From: Runella rosea
GTDB taxonomy: Bacteria; Bacteroidota; Bacteroidia; Cytophagales; Spirosomataceae
DNA: 64,000 nucleotides
Assembly: GCF_003325355.1 (NCBI RefSeq)
Contig: NZ_CP030850.1
Location: 3,224,001-3,288,000, forward strand
Direction of reading: 5' to 3'
Shown one piece after another: positions 8,419-17,420 of the stretch (positions within the stretch are counted from its first letter, which is position 1; the number at the start of each line of letters is the position of its first letter). Under the pieces are notes generated by a model. That model saw only the letters and a list, made by a program, of their open reading frames with translations. It had not been told where the DNA came from and searched no databases. The position numbers and the translations under genes were made by a program.

Positions 8419-11400
8419 TTACAATCCGATGTTTAACCCAACCATAAAAACGCGCGGTTTTGGATAGGCATACAAATCAACTCCTTGGTCAAATGCCGAA
8501 CCAGAAGTTGATACTTCAGGGTCATAGCCTTCAAACTTGGTGTTAAGGAAGAAGTTTTGTACCGAAACAAAGGCTCTCAAACGATTAAGGTGGATTTTCT
8601 CAATCATTTTTGGGGAGAATTTATACGACAAAAGGATGTTTCTACCTCTCAAGAAAGAGCCGTCTTGCACGCGGTCGGTATCGTTGTTGGTGTTATAACC
8701 AGCTGATACAGGGCGTAATTCGGCAATATTGGTATTCTGATTAGTAGGCGTCCATGCGTTCAAAACGGTCTTGAAACTGTTGGCAATTCCTTGGCGGTCT
8801 TCGGCTGAGTGCTTGCTTCTAAACAATACGTCGTTGCCGTACATGAATTGCAAATCAACCATCAACTCCAAATTTTTGTGCGTAAAAGTGTTGATAAAAG
8901 TACCGAAACCATCTGGAATCCCTTTACCGATTACCACGCGGTCGTTGTCGTTGATACGTCCGTCATTGTTTACATCCTGATATTTGATATCGCCTGGCTT
9001 TTTAAGATACTTAGCCGCTTCTGATTCTTCAGCTATGCTCCAAGTGCCCTGGTGCACAAACCCGAAAAATGACCCTACTGGCTCGCCTTCGCGAATGATG
9101 GTTGATCCGCTAAAAATATCCGCTCCGCCCGTAAGCGCAATTACTTTGTTGCGGTTGAAGGAAATGTTAAAGGCTGAATTCCACGAGAAATTGCGGCCTG
9201 CAACGTTGACCGTGTTGATACCCAATTCTACCCCACGGTTTTCCATGCTTCCGATGTTTTGGCTCACCGTCGTAAAACCACTACTTGAAGGTACCGGCGC
9301 GCTCAAAAGCATATCGGTGGTGAGTTTTCGGTACACGTCGGCTTCGATCATGATGCGGTTGTTAAACAGTCCCAATTCTACTCCAGCATCCACTTGGGCC
9401 GTTTTTTCCCAACGCAGGTCAGGATTGGCGAGGCGGTTTACCCCGATACCAATTTGGCGGGCGTTGTTGAAGATCACCGAGTAATTGCCTAAACCAGCCA
9501 ATGCCTGATAGGCCGTAATTTCCGAGTTACCTGTTACGCCATAGCTGGTACGTACTTTGAGGTTAGAGATAAAGGGCACATTTTGCATAAAGTCTTCTTC
9601 AATGACTCTCCACGCCAATGCCGCAGAAGGAAATACCGCGTAGCGATTAGAAGAACCAAACTTAGAAGAACCGTCAATACGCCCCGTGACCGTGAGTAAG
9701 TACTTGTCTTTGAGGCCGTAGTTAATACGTCCGAAGTATGAATTCAGGCCGTATGCACTCGTTCCAGAGGTAGGAGCAAGCGCCACCGCCCCCGCCCCGA
9801 GGTTGTTGAATTGAAAATAGTCATCCTGAAAACGCTGCGCTCTAGCTACAAAATTAAAGCGATCTACGTGCTGCCACGCTAATCCCAACAAGGCATTGAC
9901 CGAGTGAATTTTGTTGATTTTGGTATTATAGGTCAGGTAGTTTTCAAACTGCCACGAATTATGACGGTCGCCCGTGATGGATGCGTCTCCGCCTTGGTTG
10001 CGAGAAATATAATTCAGGTTCCGACCTCCATAATAATCAATACGTTGGTTGATGATGTTGGTCCCCAACGTGGTGCGCAGTTCCAGGCCTTTTGCCAATG
10101 AAATATTGGTATAGATATTCCCCAACATGGTTTGGGTCTTGAGATAATAAAGGCGCTCAGTAGCTACGTGAATAGGGTTGCCACCACCTTCCATACCAGG
10201 GTAGTCTTCATTACCGCCCCAACGGCCATCAGGGTATTTGACTGGAATAATAGGTAGCGCCTCCAATACTTGACGCATAGCAATGATGCCACCAGCTCCG
10301 AGTGGGTCTACCTGACTTTCGCTCTGGTCATTGTAGCTAAGCGTACCACCTACCTTAATCCATTTTTTGATTTGGCTGTCCATCACAAAACGCGCTGAAT
10401 AGCGTTTGAGCCACGATTCTTTCATCAAACCATCTTCGTTGCGGTACCCAAGGTACAAACCGAAATTGTCCCGGGAGTTGCCACCGCTGAACGCAAGTTG
10501 GTGGTTTTGGGTAAACGCTTTTTGGAACGATTCATCCTGCCAATCGGTGTTGTAGAGCGGCTTACCGCTTGCATCAAACAATAAAGGATTGGTACGCTTG
10601 GTCACTGGATTCACGTACTTGCCACCAGCCCAGCCCACGGGATCGTACTTTTGGGCATTTTGGTAGGCAATTTCTTCCGTTCTCAGAAATTCTTCCGAAT
10701 TGAGCAAAGGGATTTTACGGGGCAATGTCCCCACGCTGAAATCCGTATCATAACTAATACGACCTCCATCTTGACTACCACGCTTGGTAGTCACCAAGAT
10801 AACGCCGTTTGCACCGCGTGCACCGTAAATAGCCGTAGCCGAGGCATCTTTTAATACTTCAATGGAGGCGATATCATTGGGATTAATATAATCAATCGGC
10901 GTGCTTCCGTTGGCCAAATCGGTGGCGTTCAAAATCACCCCGTCAATCACGTACAAAGGGTTGTTGGCCACACTCACGGAGGTATTTCCCCGAATACGAA
11001 TGTTGGCACGCCCACCTGGGCGACCTGAGTTAACCGATACATTCACCCCCGTAATACGCCCCCCCAGGGCCTGATTCAAAGAGGCCGACGGGCGCTCCTG
11101 AAGGGTTTCTCCTTTTACGGTTCCCACAGCTCCTGTCAAGTCTGATTTGCGCTGCACACCATAACCCACCACGATTACCTCTTCCAACGATTTGGTGTCT
11201 ACTTTCAGCGAAACATTCAACTGTGTTTGCGCGCCTACGGTCAATTCTTGCGTCAGATAACCTAAAAAACTGAACACAAGCACCGCGTTGTTGTCGGGTA
11301 CTTCAAGGTCAAAACGGCCTTCAGAATTGGTCGTTGTACCGCGCTGTGTTCCTTTCAAAACCACACTCACACCAGGCAACCCAGCATTAGCCTCGTCTGT

Positions 11401-11850
11401 AACAACACCTGATATTTTACGAACCACGGGAGCCGTGGCTTCGATTGGCACTACCTTTGGAGCAGGAGCTGCGGTTGGCGCAGCTTCTTTTTCTGGGGTC
11501 AGAATAATCTGATTTCCAATTATTTCATACCTCAAATGAAGAGGTTTTATTAGTTTACCGAGCACTTCCACCAACGGCTCATTGGAAGCACTGAGCGTAA
11601 TTTTCCGATTGGAAGGAAGCGTAATTGGGCGATACGCAAATCGTATTTTGACCTGCTTTTCAATCACCGTCAACGCCTTCCGTACGTCCTGATTCTCAAC
11701 ATTAATGGTCACTCTCTGCTGGAGTATTTCCTGCGCGCCGGCCTCCCGGGCTAAAGAGATACCCGTAAAGATCAATGCCAACACACATTGTATCAACGAT
11801 ATTTTCATGAGATGATACACAAGGGGTTTAAAACGTACCGTTTTTTTCAT
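8419..11850 (-). CDS. SusC/RagA-family TonB-dependent transporter with STN domain (locus A)
   Basis: This is a 1143-residue outer-membrane importer. After the signal region (to ~40), residues ~45-115 are a secretin/TonB N-terminal (STN) domain, which in FecA-like systems contacts FecR in the periplasm. A carboxypeptidase-regulatory-like domain (ISGVVTDEANAGLPGVSVVLKG, strand pattern to ~215) follows. Then come the SusC hallmark EEVIVVGYGVQRKSDLTGAV, the plug (IRIRGNTSV, PLYVIDGVI, IEVLKDASATAIYGARGANG) and the barrel to the C-terminal VFMVGLNIGL. The STN domain with fecR and sigma genes upstream points to ligand-induced cell-surface signalling. Its leader overlaps a proposed antisense RNA (11877-11983). 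Confidence 0.96.
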   Translation of the reverse strand: MKKTVRFKPLVYHLMKISLIQCVLALIFTGISLAREAGAQEILQQRVTINVENQDVRKALTVIEKQVKIRFAYRPITLPSNRKITLSASNEPLVEVLGKLIKPLHLRYEIIGNQIILTPEKEAAPTAAPAPKVVPIEATAPVVRKISGVVTDEANAGLPGVSVVLKGTQRGTTTNSEGRFDLEVPDNNAVLVFSFLGYLTQELTVGAQTQLNVSLKVDTKSLEEVIVVGYGVQRKSDLTGAVGTVKGETLQERPSASLNQALGGRITGVNVSVNSGRPGGRANIRIRGNTSVSVANNPLYVIDGVILNATDLANGSTPIDYINPNDIASIEVLKDASATAIYGARGANGVILVTTKRGSQDGGRISYDTDFSVGTLPRKIPLLNSEEFLRTEEIAYQNAQKYDPVGWAGGKYVNPVTKRTNPLLFDASGKPLYNTDWQDESFQKAFTQNHQLAFSGGNSRDNFGLYLGYRNEDGLMKESWLKRYSARFVMDSQIKKWIKVGGTLSYNDQSESQVDPLGAGGIIAMRQVLEALPIIPVKYPDGRWGGNEDYPGMEGGGNPIHVATERLYYLKTQTMLGNIYTNISLAKGLELRTTLGTNIINQRIDYYGGRNLNYISRNQGGDASITGDRHNSWQFENYLTYNTKINKIHSVNALLGLAWQHVDRFNFVARAQRFQDDYFQFNNLGAGAVALAPTSGTSAYGLNSYFGRINYGLKDKYLLTVTGRIDGSSKFGSSNRYAVFPSAALAWRVIEEDFMQNVPFISNLKVRTSYGVTGNSEITAYQALAGLGNYSVIFNNARQIGIGVNRLANPDLRWEKTAQVDAGVELGLFNNRIMIEADVYRKLTTDMLLSAPVPSSSGFTTVSQNIGSMENRGVELGINTVNVAGRNFSWNSAFNISFNRNKVIALTGGADIFSGSTIIREGEPVGSFFGFVHQGTWSIAEESEAAKYLKKPGDIKYQDVNNDGRINDNDRVVIGKGIPDGFGTFINTFTHKNLELMVDLQFMYGNDVLFRSKHSAEDRQGIANSFKTVLNAWTPTNQNTNIAELRPVSAGYNTNNDTDRVQDGSFLRGRNILLSYKFSPKMIEKIHLNRLRAFVSVQNFFLNTKFEGYDPEVSTSGSAFDQGVDLYAYPKPRVFMVGLNIGL

Positions 11851-11876
11851 TAGTTTTGATTGTTTTTGTGAATAAT

Positions 11877-11983
11877 TTGAGCAAAAACTCCTCCTTCACG
11901 TCTTTACAGGCGCTTGCTGATCGGTCAAAATCACAGGGAGGCAACGGCATCAGCGGTGTGCGACCACTGCTGATGTTTTTTTT
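11877..11983 (+). ncRNA. Candidate antisense small RNA in the fecR-susC gap (locus A)
   Basis: On the + strand, opposite the susC leader, the order is: a TTGAgCAAAAAC box (11877-11888); CCTCCT (11890-11895) that can pair with GGGAGG (11936-11941); a small CGTC/GGCG hairpin (11899-11912); then an 11-bp hairpin (CATCAGC...GCTGATG, 11948-11975) followed by eight T (11976-11983). The final hairpin is a terminator only in the + direction, where there is no gene. Locus B has an element with the same order and spacing at 36026-36130. No convincing promoter was found, so the 5' end is a guess. Cis-antisense RNAs near susC genes are known from Bacteroides; homology to those is not claimed. Confidence 0.5.
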
Positions 11984-12130
11984 GTCAGGAGAAAAACGAT
12001 GGACTCTTCATAGACATAAAATTGTTAAAAGTTAAAGAAGCATTTTGTTGTTTAGGTAGTATTCTATGTGACAAATGGTGCGTTTTTTTATTAGAAAAAT
12101 ATTCTCTTTTTACTCAGGGCATTTTAAAAA

Positions 12131-13207
12131 TCAACATCCTTTACTGTATATAATCACCTGACCATCAATCAATTTATATCTAGCATCTAGCACTTTACAG
12201 ATTACTTCAAGTTTTTGAAACAAGTTTTCGTCGGTCAGGTTAATGGTCAGGGTGCAGTCTTTGAGTACTTCTTCGTCAAAAACTACCTTTATCCCGTACG
12301 ATTTTTCCAAGGCCTCAAATACCTCCGTAGCGGGGGCCGCTTCAAACACAAACCGGGCCATTTCGACGGGGGGTAACAGTAGCAACGGCGCCTCTACCAA
12401 TACTTTGCTGATGGTGGACTCGCTACGATGAAAAACCGCCTTTTGGTTGGGTGTCAGTACAACACCCTTCACTTCAGGGTCTTGCTGGGCATCGTTCCGC
12501 TCGGCATAGACCGAAACCCGTCCCGACTTTACCGCAACCGTTACATTTGGGTCCTTCTGATATGCCTTTACGTGAAAACTTGTACCTAATACCCTAGTGA
12601 CCAGCCCATTAGAGAACACCAAAAAAGGCCGCTTGGGATTTTTTTGCACCTCAAAAAAAGCACCACCTTCTAAATGCACCTCCCTTTTTGAATCATCGAA
12701 CTCAACAGGGTACTTAAGCCGACTGTTTTTTTCCAGTTTAACAATGCTACCATCCGACAGTTGCAGTAACATGGTTTTGTCGGCTCCGTTGACGGCCTCT
12801 ACCCATTCAGCGGGCGCAGCGGCCAATACCCCAGGAATCTCCAACGGAGTGGAACGTCGCCAAAACAACCACCCCGCCGCAATCAACACCACAAGGGTAG
12901 CCGCGATGGATAGAACAGGTATGTACCAACGCTGAGGTCTGTGCATACGCTCCGTTGACTGCTCATGGAGCGTGTTCTCAATCCGCGCCCAAATCACCGA
13001 AACCGATTGTTTCGCTTCTGGAATAGGACAAATTTGGTTCAACCCCTCAATGAGCCGCCGCGCTTCTTCAATCTGATAATAGCGCTCGGGGCAATCCCTT
13101 AAAAAGCCCTGCCAAAAGGCGTCATTTTCGGCCGTAGGAGAACATACCCATTCCTTAAAGTAGTCATCGGCGGCGAAATCTTCGGCGGTATATTGATAAT
13201 AGTCCAT
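12131..13207 (-). CDS. FecR-family anti-sigma factor (locus A)
   Basis: This 358-residue inner-membrane protein has a cytoplasmic N-terminal region (1-90), one membrane segment at ~94-116 (WYIPVLSIAATLVVLIAAGW), and a periplasmic FecR domain (LQLSDGSIVKLEKNSRLKYP, VHLEGGAFFEVQKNPKRPF, VTRVLGTSFHVKAY). A C-terminal DUF4974 domain (~285-355) has the pattern VFEALEKSYGIKVVFDEEVLKDC. It holds the sigma factor encoded 67 bp upstream inactive until SusC signals. The stop at 12131 leaves a 280-bp gap before susC that contains the candidate antisense RNA. Confidence 0.95.
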   Translation of the reverse strand: MDYYQYTAEDFAADDYFKEWVCSPTAENDAFWQGFLRDCPERYYQIEEARRLIEGLNQICPIPEAKQSVSVIWARIENTLHEQSTERMHRPQRWYIPVLSIAATLVVLIAAGWLFWRRSTPLEIPGVLAAAPAEWVEAVNGADKTMLLQLSDGSIVKLEKNSRLKYPVEFDDSKREVHLEGGAFFEVQKNPKRPFLVFSNGLVTRVLGTSFHVKAYQKDPNVTVAVKSGRVSVYAERNDAQQDPEVKGVVLTPNQKAVFHRSESTISKVLVEAPLLLLPPVEMARFVFEAAPATEVFEALEKSYGIKVVFDEEVLKDCTLTINLTDENLFQKLEVICKVLDARYKLIDGQVIIYSKGC

Positions 13208-13274
13208 CTAGGTTAGTAAAAAAAATAAATTCAAAAAATGGTAGTGGATATAGATTGTAAAGCCTGCCTTACGC

Positions 13275-13865
13275 TCAGGGTATAGTATTGAAAATAAGAA
13301 CACCGATGATTGAAAAAATACGTACTGCTTCGCGCAGGGTTTTGAGGGCGGTATAAATGAATTTACACGCCGATTGATAATTGACGCCCATAATGTGCGC
13401 CACCTCTTCGTTGCTGAAATGATGCGTAAAACGCAAGTCAATGGCCTGCTGCTGGCGGGGGCTCAAGCGTCCGTATCCTTGCTTGAGTTGACGCAAAAGC
13501 TGCTCCTGACTCTCATCTTTGATCAGGCGGCTCTCGCAGGTATCCTCCTCATAGGCCCTATCTATTCCTTCCACACTAACCGATTGATAAAAAACATCCC
13601 GTTGTTGCGCACGGTTGATTTTATTGCGAAGCGACCGGAACAAATAAAACCGAATAGAATCCGTCTCACTGAGGTTGGTACGACTTTGCCACAATTCAAT
13701 GAAAAGATCATGAATACTATCTTCGACCAACTGAACATTCGTCGTTATTTTATATCCATAACTTACTAACTCTTTGGCATACAACTCATAAATGCGCTTA
13801 AATGCACACTGATCGCCCTCCCGAAAAGCGTTCCAAAGGCCATTATTTGGATGATGTGCTGTCAC
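13275..13865 (-). CDS. ECF RNA polymerase sigma factor, FecI-like (locus A)
   Basis: The product has 196 residues. Region 2 spans ~20-95 (AFKRIYELYAKELVSYGYKI, VEDSIHDLFIELWQSR, FRSLRNKINRAQQR) and region 4 ~130-185 (LSPRQQQAIDLRFTHHFSNEEVAHIMGVNYQSACKFIYTALKTLREAV), the helix-turn-helix that reads the -35 element. It belongs to the Bacteroidota sigma-70/ECF group paired with FecR and SusC. Its probable targets are its own locus. The 356-bp upstream region is divergent from the ecsC gene. Confidence 0.95.
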   Translation of the reverse strand: MTAHHPNNGLWNAFREGDQCAFKRIYELYAKELVSYGYKITTNVQLVEDSIHDLFIELWQSRTNLSETDSIRFYLFRSLRNKINRAQQRDVFYQSVSVEGIDRAYEEDTCESRLIKDESQEQLLRQLKQGYGRLSPRQQQAIDLRFTHHFSNEEVAHIMGVNYQSACKFIYTALKTLREAVRIFSIIGVLIFNTIP

Positions 13866-14221
13866 AGAAAAATTGTTAAAAATAGTACACGGCGCTGAAA
13901 ACGTTGATTATGATGGGTACAATGACCTTCTAATATACTAATGCCAGAAAGGGTGGATTTTAATCCTATTTTTTCTAAATATTTTTTAATTTTTTTCATA
14001 ATTACCCCTTATTATGAATCTCAAAAAGACATTCTATCAAGCCTCCCTCTTACGTTATTTTAATGAATAAACGGCTTTGCTCCGTCTTTTGCATCCTGCT
14101 TTGACCTGTATACACCATGGGTACCTTTTAGAAAACACCCACCATGCCATAGGAAATCTATCTTTACATTTTGTTTTTTAGGGGATAATGTGTAACTACC
14201 CCACGCACCAACCCCGTAGCC
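13866..14221. other. Divergent intergenic region between sigma factor and ecsC
   Basis: These 356 bp are AT-rich at 13960-14010 and must hold the promoters for the sigma factor (-) and the EcsC gene (+). No full TTTG-N19/21-TAnnTTTG match, tRNA or convincing small gene was found. A cluster of 6-bp palindromic sites (14108-14128: GTATAC, CCATGG, GGTACC) is present but not interpretable. Confidence 0.4.
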
Positions 14222-14956
14222 ATGACTCCCTACGAAGAACTCGCCCAAAAGGAATTAAACGTATGGCAACGCCAAATGCTGAAAAAGCCTTCGGCCGTCA
14301 ACCGATTATCAAAATCGGCCCAGACTTGGATAAATAACCTCATTCCAGAAAAAATCCACGACGTTATCACCGCCACCATCAAGCAGATGACGCGGGGGGT
14401 GTTGTTTGGGGCTGAATTTATTACCCCCCAACCAATTCCCGCCGTTACATTGGAAGAGCGCGAATCTGCCGTGCAGAAGCGAATCAATTTTTATAAAACG
14501 GCAGGAGCCGCCGAAGGGGGTGTAGCAGGCGCGGGTGGGTTTCTGTTGGCGCTTGCTGATTTCCCACTGTTGCTGAGTATTAAGCTCAAGTTGCTTTTCG
14601 ATATTGCCGCGCAATACGGCTACCCCATCGACGATTACCGCGAGCGCCTTTATATCCTACATATTTTCCAACTGGCTTTTTCGAGTCAGGAGCGCCGCAA
14701 AGAAGTTTATTTACAGATGGTAAATTGGGACGAAAAAAGCAAACAATTTCCCGAAGACATCCACGCTTTCGACTGGCGCACCTTCCAGCAGGAATACCGC
14801 GATTACATCGACCTCGCCAAAATGGCCCAACTTATCCCAGGCATCGGTGCCGCCGTGGGCGTGGTGGTCAACTACCGTTTGATTAACAAATTGGGAAAAA
14901 CCGCCATCAATGCCTACCGAATGCGGTGGACGGAGGAACAAAAATTGATTAAATAA
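14222..14956 (+). CDS. EcsC-family protein
   Basis: This is a 244-residue member of the EcsC family, named after a protein of the Bacillus Ecs ABC-transporter locus; the molecular function is not established. The conserved core is the glycine-rich membrane-associated segment AGAAEGGVAGAGGFLLALADFPLLLSIKL (~100-130), followed by DIAAQYGYPIDDYRERLYIL. A second hydrophobic segment (LIPGIGAAVGVVVNYRLINKLG) lies near the C-terminus. No ABC transporter is nearby. The gene appears monocistronic, converging on the small secreted-protein gene at 15028. Confidence 0.85.
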   Translation: MTPYEELAQKELNVWQRQMLKKPSAVNRLSKSAQTWINNLIPEKIHDVITATIKQMTRGVLFGAEFITPQPIPAVTLEERESAVQKRINFYKTAGAAEGGVAGAGGFLLALADFPLLLSIKLKLLFDIAAQYGYPIDDYRERLYILHIFQLAFSSQERRKEVYLQMVNWDEKSKQFPEDIHAFDWRTFQQEYRDYIDLAKMAQLIPGIGAAVGVVVNYRLINKLGKTAINAYRMRWTEEQKLIK

Positions 14957-14971
14957 AATTAAGAGACGATG

Positions 14972-15027
14972 GCTGTTGGTGGAAAAACACCAACAACGGG
15001 ATGAGTTTTCTTTTCCACCCCAACAGC
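14972..15027. terminator. Possible bidirectional terminator structure
   Basis: GTTGGTG (14975-14981) pairs perfectly with CACCAAC (14988-14994) over a GAAAAA loop. The same left arm, extended to GCTGTTGG, can instead pair with CCAACAGC (15020-15027). The structure fills the gap between two convergent genes. No T run follows either stem, so termination is only suggested by position. Confidence 0.35.
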
Positions 15028-15531
15028 TCACTTAGGCACTTGAGCGTACCGCAGGCATTCTACTTCGTGTTTTAACTGAACGCCTTCTTCGGCAGGAATT
15101 TTAAATTCATCGGTTTGAATGCTAAAACCACCGATACGCTTGTTTAGAAACAAATTCAATTCGCTTTCGTTAATCCGAAAAAGTGTAGTTGACTCGTAGA
15201 AGTTGGTTATTTTGGAAGGTTTTACTCCAATGAGCTGCTGCCGCCGCAAAATTTTTGAGCCATCAGCAAACTGAATACTCAGGTCAACCAACGCCGTATA
15301 AAACGTTGGATAGTAAACCTTTATGTGTACATAATATTTTGTTTCTCCTTTTGACAACGCTTTTTCGAAGTAAATAGGCTCGTCTCTTCTTTTCTCATCC
15401 TCTTTAGGCGTAAAGAATCGGTGCTCACCGTCAAAACTGCTGTATTCATAATGAATCGTTTTTTGGCAGCCATTTTGGGAAGATGCAGGCAATGATAGTA
15501 GCAAGGCAAAGAATAATATACTGTTTTTCAT
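15028..15531 (-). CDS. Small secreted protein of unknown function
   Basis: This 167-residue protein has a clear signal peptide (hydrophobic 4-14, cleavage likely after PASSQ, ~19). The mature part has two cysteines, Cys22 and one near the C-terminus (VECLRYAQ), that could form a disulfide. It alternates beta-strand-like segments (KYYVHIKVYYPTFYTALVDLSI, GSKILRRQQLIGV). I do not recognise a family. It is convergent with the ecsC gene and has no operon partner. Coding character is supported by the signal peptide and by the lack of any overlapping better frame. Confidence 0.7.
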   Translation of the reverse strand: MKNSILFFALLLSLPASSQNGCQKTIHYEYSSFDGEHRFFTPKEDEKRRDEPIYFEKALSKGETKYYVHIKVYYPTFYTALVDLSIQFADGSKILRRQQLIGVKPSKITNFYESTTLFRINESELNLFLNKRIGGFSIQTDEFKIPAEEGVQLKHEVECLRYAQVPK

Positions 15532-15811
15532 AACGTTATTTTACGGCAATTTATAACAAGGATTAAATAAGGACAAAAAGGAAAGGGCATAAATAAGAAA
15601 AATCAAAAATGCAAAACAAAAACACACTGATAATCAGATGATTATTTAGTACTTCCAGCGCTTTTTTCTCCAATTTATTTGTAAACGGCCACGTAGTGCA
15701 ACTATCCTTTTCTGACACTTCAATAAAATCCTTTATTTTGAGACGTATTCCGCCAATAAATGACTCCGCCGGCACGGGATTTTACCAGTCAGATTATCAA
15801 TTAACAGCCCT

Positions 15812-16846
15812 ATGAAACTTGACAAAAAAGAAGCTGCCACCGTTATCAACGCCATTCGTTTTTGGGAAGATTCCCACAAAATATCCCCTGAACTAGCCGA
15901 AGAACTGCGCAACAGCTACGAAGTCCGCAGCTCCAACGTCGACACTATCGCTTGGTACGCTTTTATTTCGGCCGTTTCTTGCGGCCTTTTGGCTTTTGGG
16001 GCGTTGGTGATTGATGAAAAATGGATTGAATTATTGCGCAAACGATGGGAGTTCTCGGAAGCCACTGTAGGCGTGGGTTTTACGCTCGTAGCTGGCGTAT
16101 TTGTATACTTAGCCCGCCGCCGAAAACTCAAATACCCAACTTCCCAAATCAGCAATGAATCTTATACCATTACCATTGCCCTCAGCGTAGCCGTCGCGAT
16201 TGCCTACTGGACCCGCAGCCTGGGCCTTTTCAATGGAGACTACGCTCAACCTTTGCTGATTGCAACCGTCGTTTACGGCTTTATCGGCGGCTTTTTACCC
16301 TCACAGCTTTTATGGGTTGCCATGCTTTTATCCTTGACGGGCTGGTGGGCGGTTCAAATCTACGAATGGTCGGGAGGAGGATTTCGGTTTGCAGGAATGA
16401 ATTATCCGTTGAGCATGACCCTTTTAGGGCTATTGATTTGGGCATCGTCGTGGTTGGTAGAAAAAATCAAACCACTGATTTCTTTCGAGCGCGCCACCTA
16501 TACTTTTGGACTGGTTTTGTTTCTTTTCGCGGCTTGGATGCTCTCCATTTTTGGCAATTACGACGATTTGGGGCGGTGGTCAGCCATCAAACAGGGCACG
16601 CTTTGGTACTGGTCGGCGGGATTTACGGTTGTTTTGGCTGCGCTTACAGCGTACGCATTTAGAAGCAAAAACGATACCCTGCGCGATATTTGTCTGGTGT
16701 TCTTTTTGGCTAATATTTACACGCGATACTTTGAATATTTTTGGGACCGAACCAACAAAGGTATCTTTTTTGCCATTCTGGCATTCTCCTTCTGGTGGGT
16801 GGGGCGCAAAGCCGAGCAATGGCGCAATCAGGAGAAAACCGCCTAA
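15812..16846 (+). CDS. DUF2157 multi-pass membrane protein
   Basis: The product has 344 residues. The N-terminal ~45 residues are soluble and helical (the DUF2157 part that typically precedes the first membrane helix). About nine to ten hydrophobic segments follow: TIAWYAFISAVSCGLLAFGAL, ATVGVGFTLVAGVFVYL, SYTITIALSVAVAIAYW, LLIATVVYGFIGGFL, and so on to FFAILAFSFWWVG. A basic tail ends the protein. The family has no known function. The gene stands alone between two divergent or convergent neighbours and is followed by a strong hairpin terminator. Confidence 0.85.
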   Translation: MKLDKKEAATVINAIRFWEDSHKISPELAEELRNSYEVRSSNVDTIAWYAFISAVSCGLLAFGALVIDEKWIELLRKRWEFSEATVGVGFTLVAGVFVYLARRRKLKYPTSQISNESYTITIALSVAVAIAYWTRSLGLFNGDYAQPLLIATVVYGFIGGFLPSQLLWVAMLLSLTGWWAVQIYEWSGGGFRFAGMNYPLSMTLLGLLIWASSWLVEKIKPLISFERATYTFGLVLFLFAAWMLSIFGNYDDLGRWSAIKQGTLWYWSAGFTVVLAALTAYAFRSKNDTLRDICLVFFLANIYTRYFEYFWDRTNKGIFFAILAFSFWWVGRKAEQWRNQEKTA

Positions 16847-16853
16847 AACACGA

Positions 16854-16896
16854 AAAGGCGCATCGTCGGAGTTTAACCTCCTTCTGATGCGCCTTT
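16854..16896. terminator. Bidirectional intrinsic terminator
   Basis: AAAGGCGCATC (16854-16864) pairs with GATGCGCCTTT (16886-16896), with further GGAG/CTCC-like pairing in the loop. It lies between the convergent DUF2157 gene (+) and the LMASLPT-repeat gene (-). T or A tracts lie in the stem ends, as usual for a shared terminator. Confidence 0.8.
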
Positions 16897-16925
16897 CTAT
16901 CTGATTATATGGAATTGTAGCTTGA

Positions 16926-17420
16926 TTATTCTTCGGTCAAACGAGTGGGTGTGTGATGATATTTGCTATCAAAATGATTGATGTTAGTATCTACCAACAC
17001 ACTCGTTACGGTAGTTGCATCCATCGTTGGCAACGAAGCCATCAATTTCGCGCTGCTGATACGAGCGGCGGGTAAGCTCATTGTTTCATCCACGGTAGGC
17101 AATGCAGCCATCAGTTTCGCGGTGTTCATGCGAGCAGCAGGTGCTTCGATGTTTTCATCTTTGGTAGGCAATGAAGCCATCAGCTCAGCACTCATTGGAT
17201 TGGTTGGCATTTCGTTGGTAGCGTCCAGCGTAGGCAATGAAGCCATTAACGATTGAATATTGAGGACTACAAAAGCGGGAGTAGTTGATTCAACATCCTG
17301 GGTTGGTAACGAGGCCATTAAATGAGCGGCGACACACGATTGCTCTTTTTGGGGTTGTGCTTCTGCAATGGTACTTAATGCTAAAAGACTTAAAGCGGCG
17401 GTTGTGATTAACGATTTCAT
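16926..17420 (-). CDS. Small secreted protein with five LMASLPT repeats
   Basis: This is a 164-residue protein with a signal peptide (cleavage probably after AEA, ~21). The mature part contains the heptad LMA(S/A)LPT followed by xD at residues 34, 58, 80, 103 and 126, with a period of 22-24 residues. Linkers are rich in Thr, Ala, Pro and Met (for example PAARMNTAK, PAARISSAK). A non-repeated tail contains HHTPTRLTEE. There is one cysteine (Cys29). No known family is recognised. It could be a surface filament or adhesin fragment, or a precursor cut into repeated peptides; neither is supported beyond the repeat pattern. It has its own terminator and appears monocistronic. Confidence 0.75.
   Translation of the reverse strand: MKSLITTAALSLLALSTIAEAQPQKEQSCVAAHLMASLPTQDVESTTPAFVVLNIQSLMASLPTLDATNEMPTNPMSAELMASLPTKDENIEAPAARMNTAKLMAALPTVDETMSLPAARISSAKLMASLPTMDATTVTSVLVDTNINHFDSKYHHTPTRLTEE
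17025..17321 (-). repeat. Five-copy in-frame tandem repeat (22-24 codons)
   Basis: Each unit starts with codons for LMASLPT or LMAALPT. The unit cores are nearly identical in DNA (variants of GGCAATGAAGCCATCA on the + strand) whereas linkers vary. This indicates internal duplication with selection on the core. Confidence 0.85.

Noticed and set aside
13208-13441. 77-codon minus-strand frame overlapping the end of the sigma-factor gene
   Set aside because: Out-of-frame shadow of the region 4 coding sequence with no features of its own.
15563-15775. 70-codon frame on the minus strand between the small secreted protein and the DUF2157 gene
   Set aside because: No start context, no recognisable domain, hydrophobic only at the end; composition looks like AT-rich intergenic DNA.
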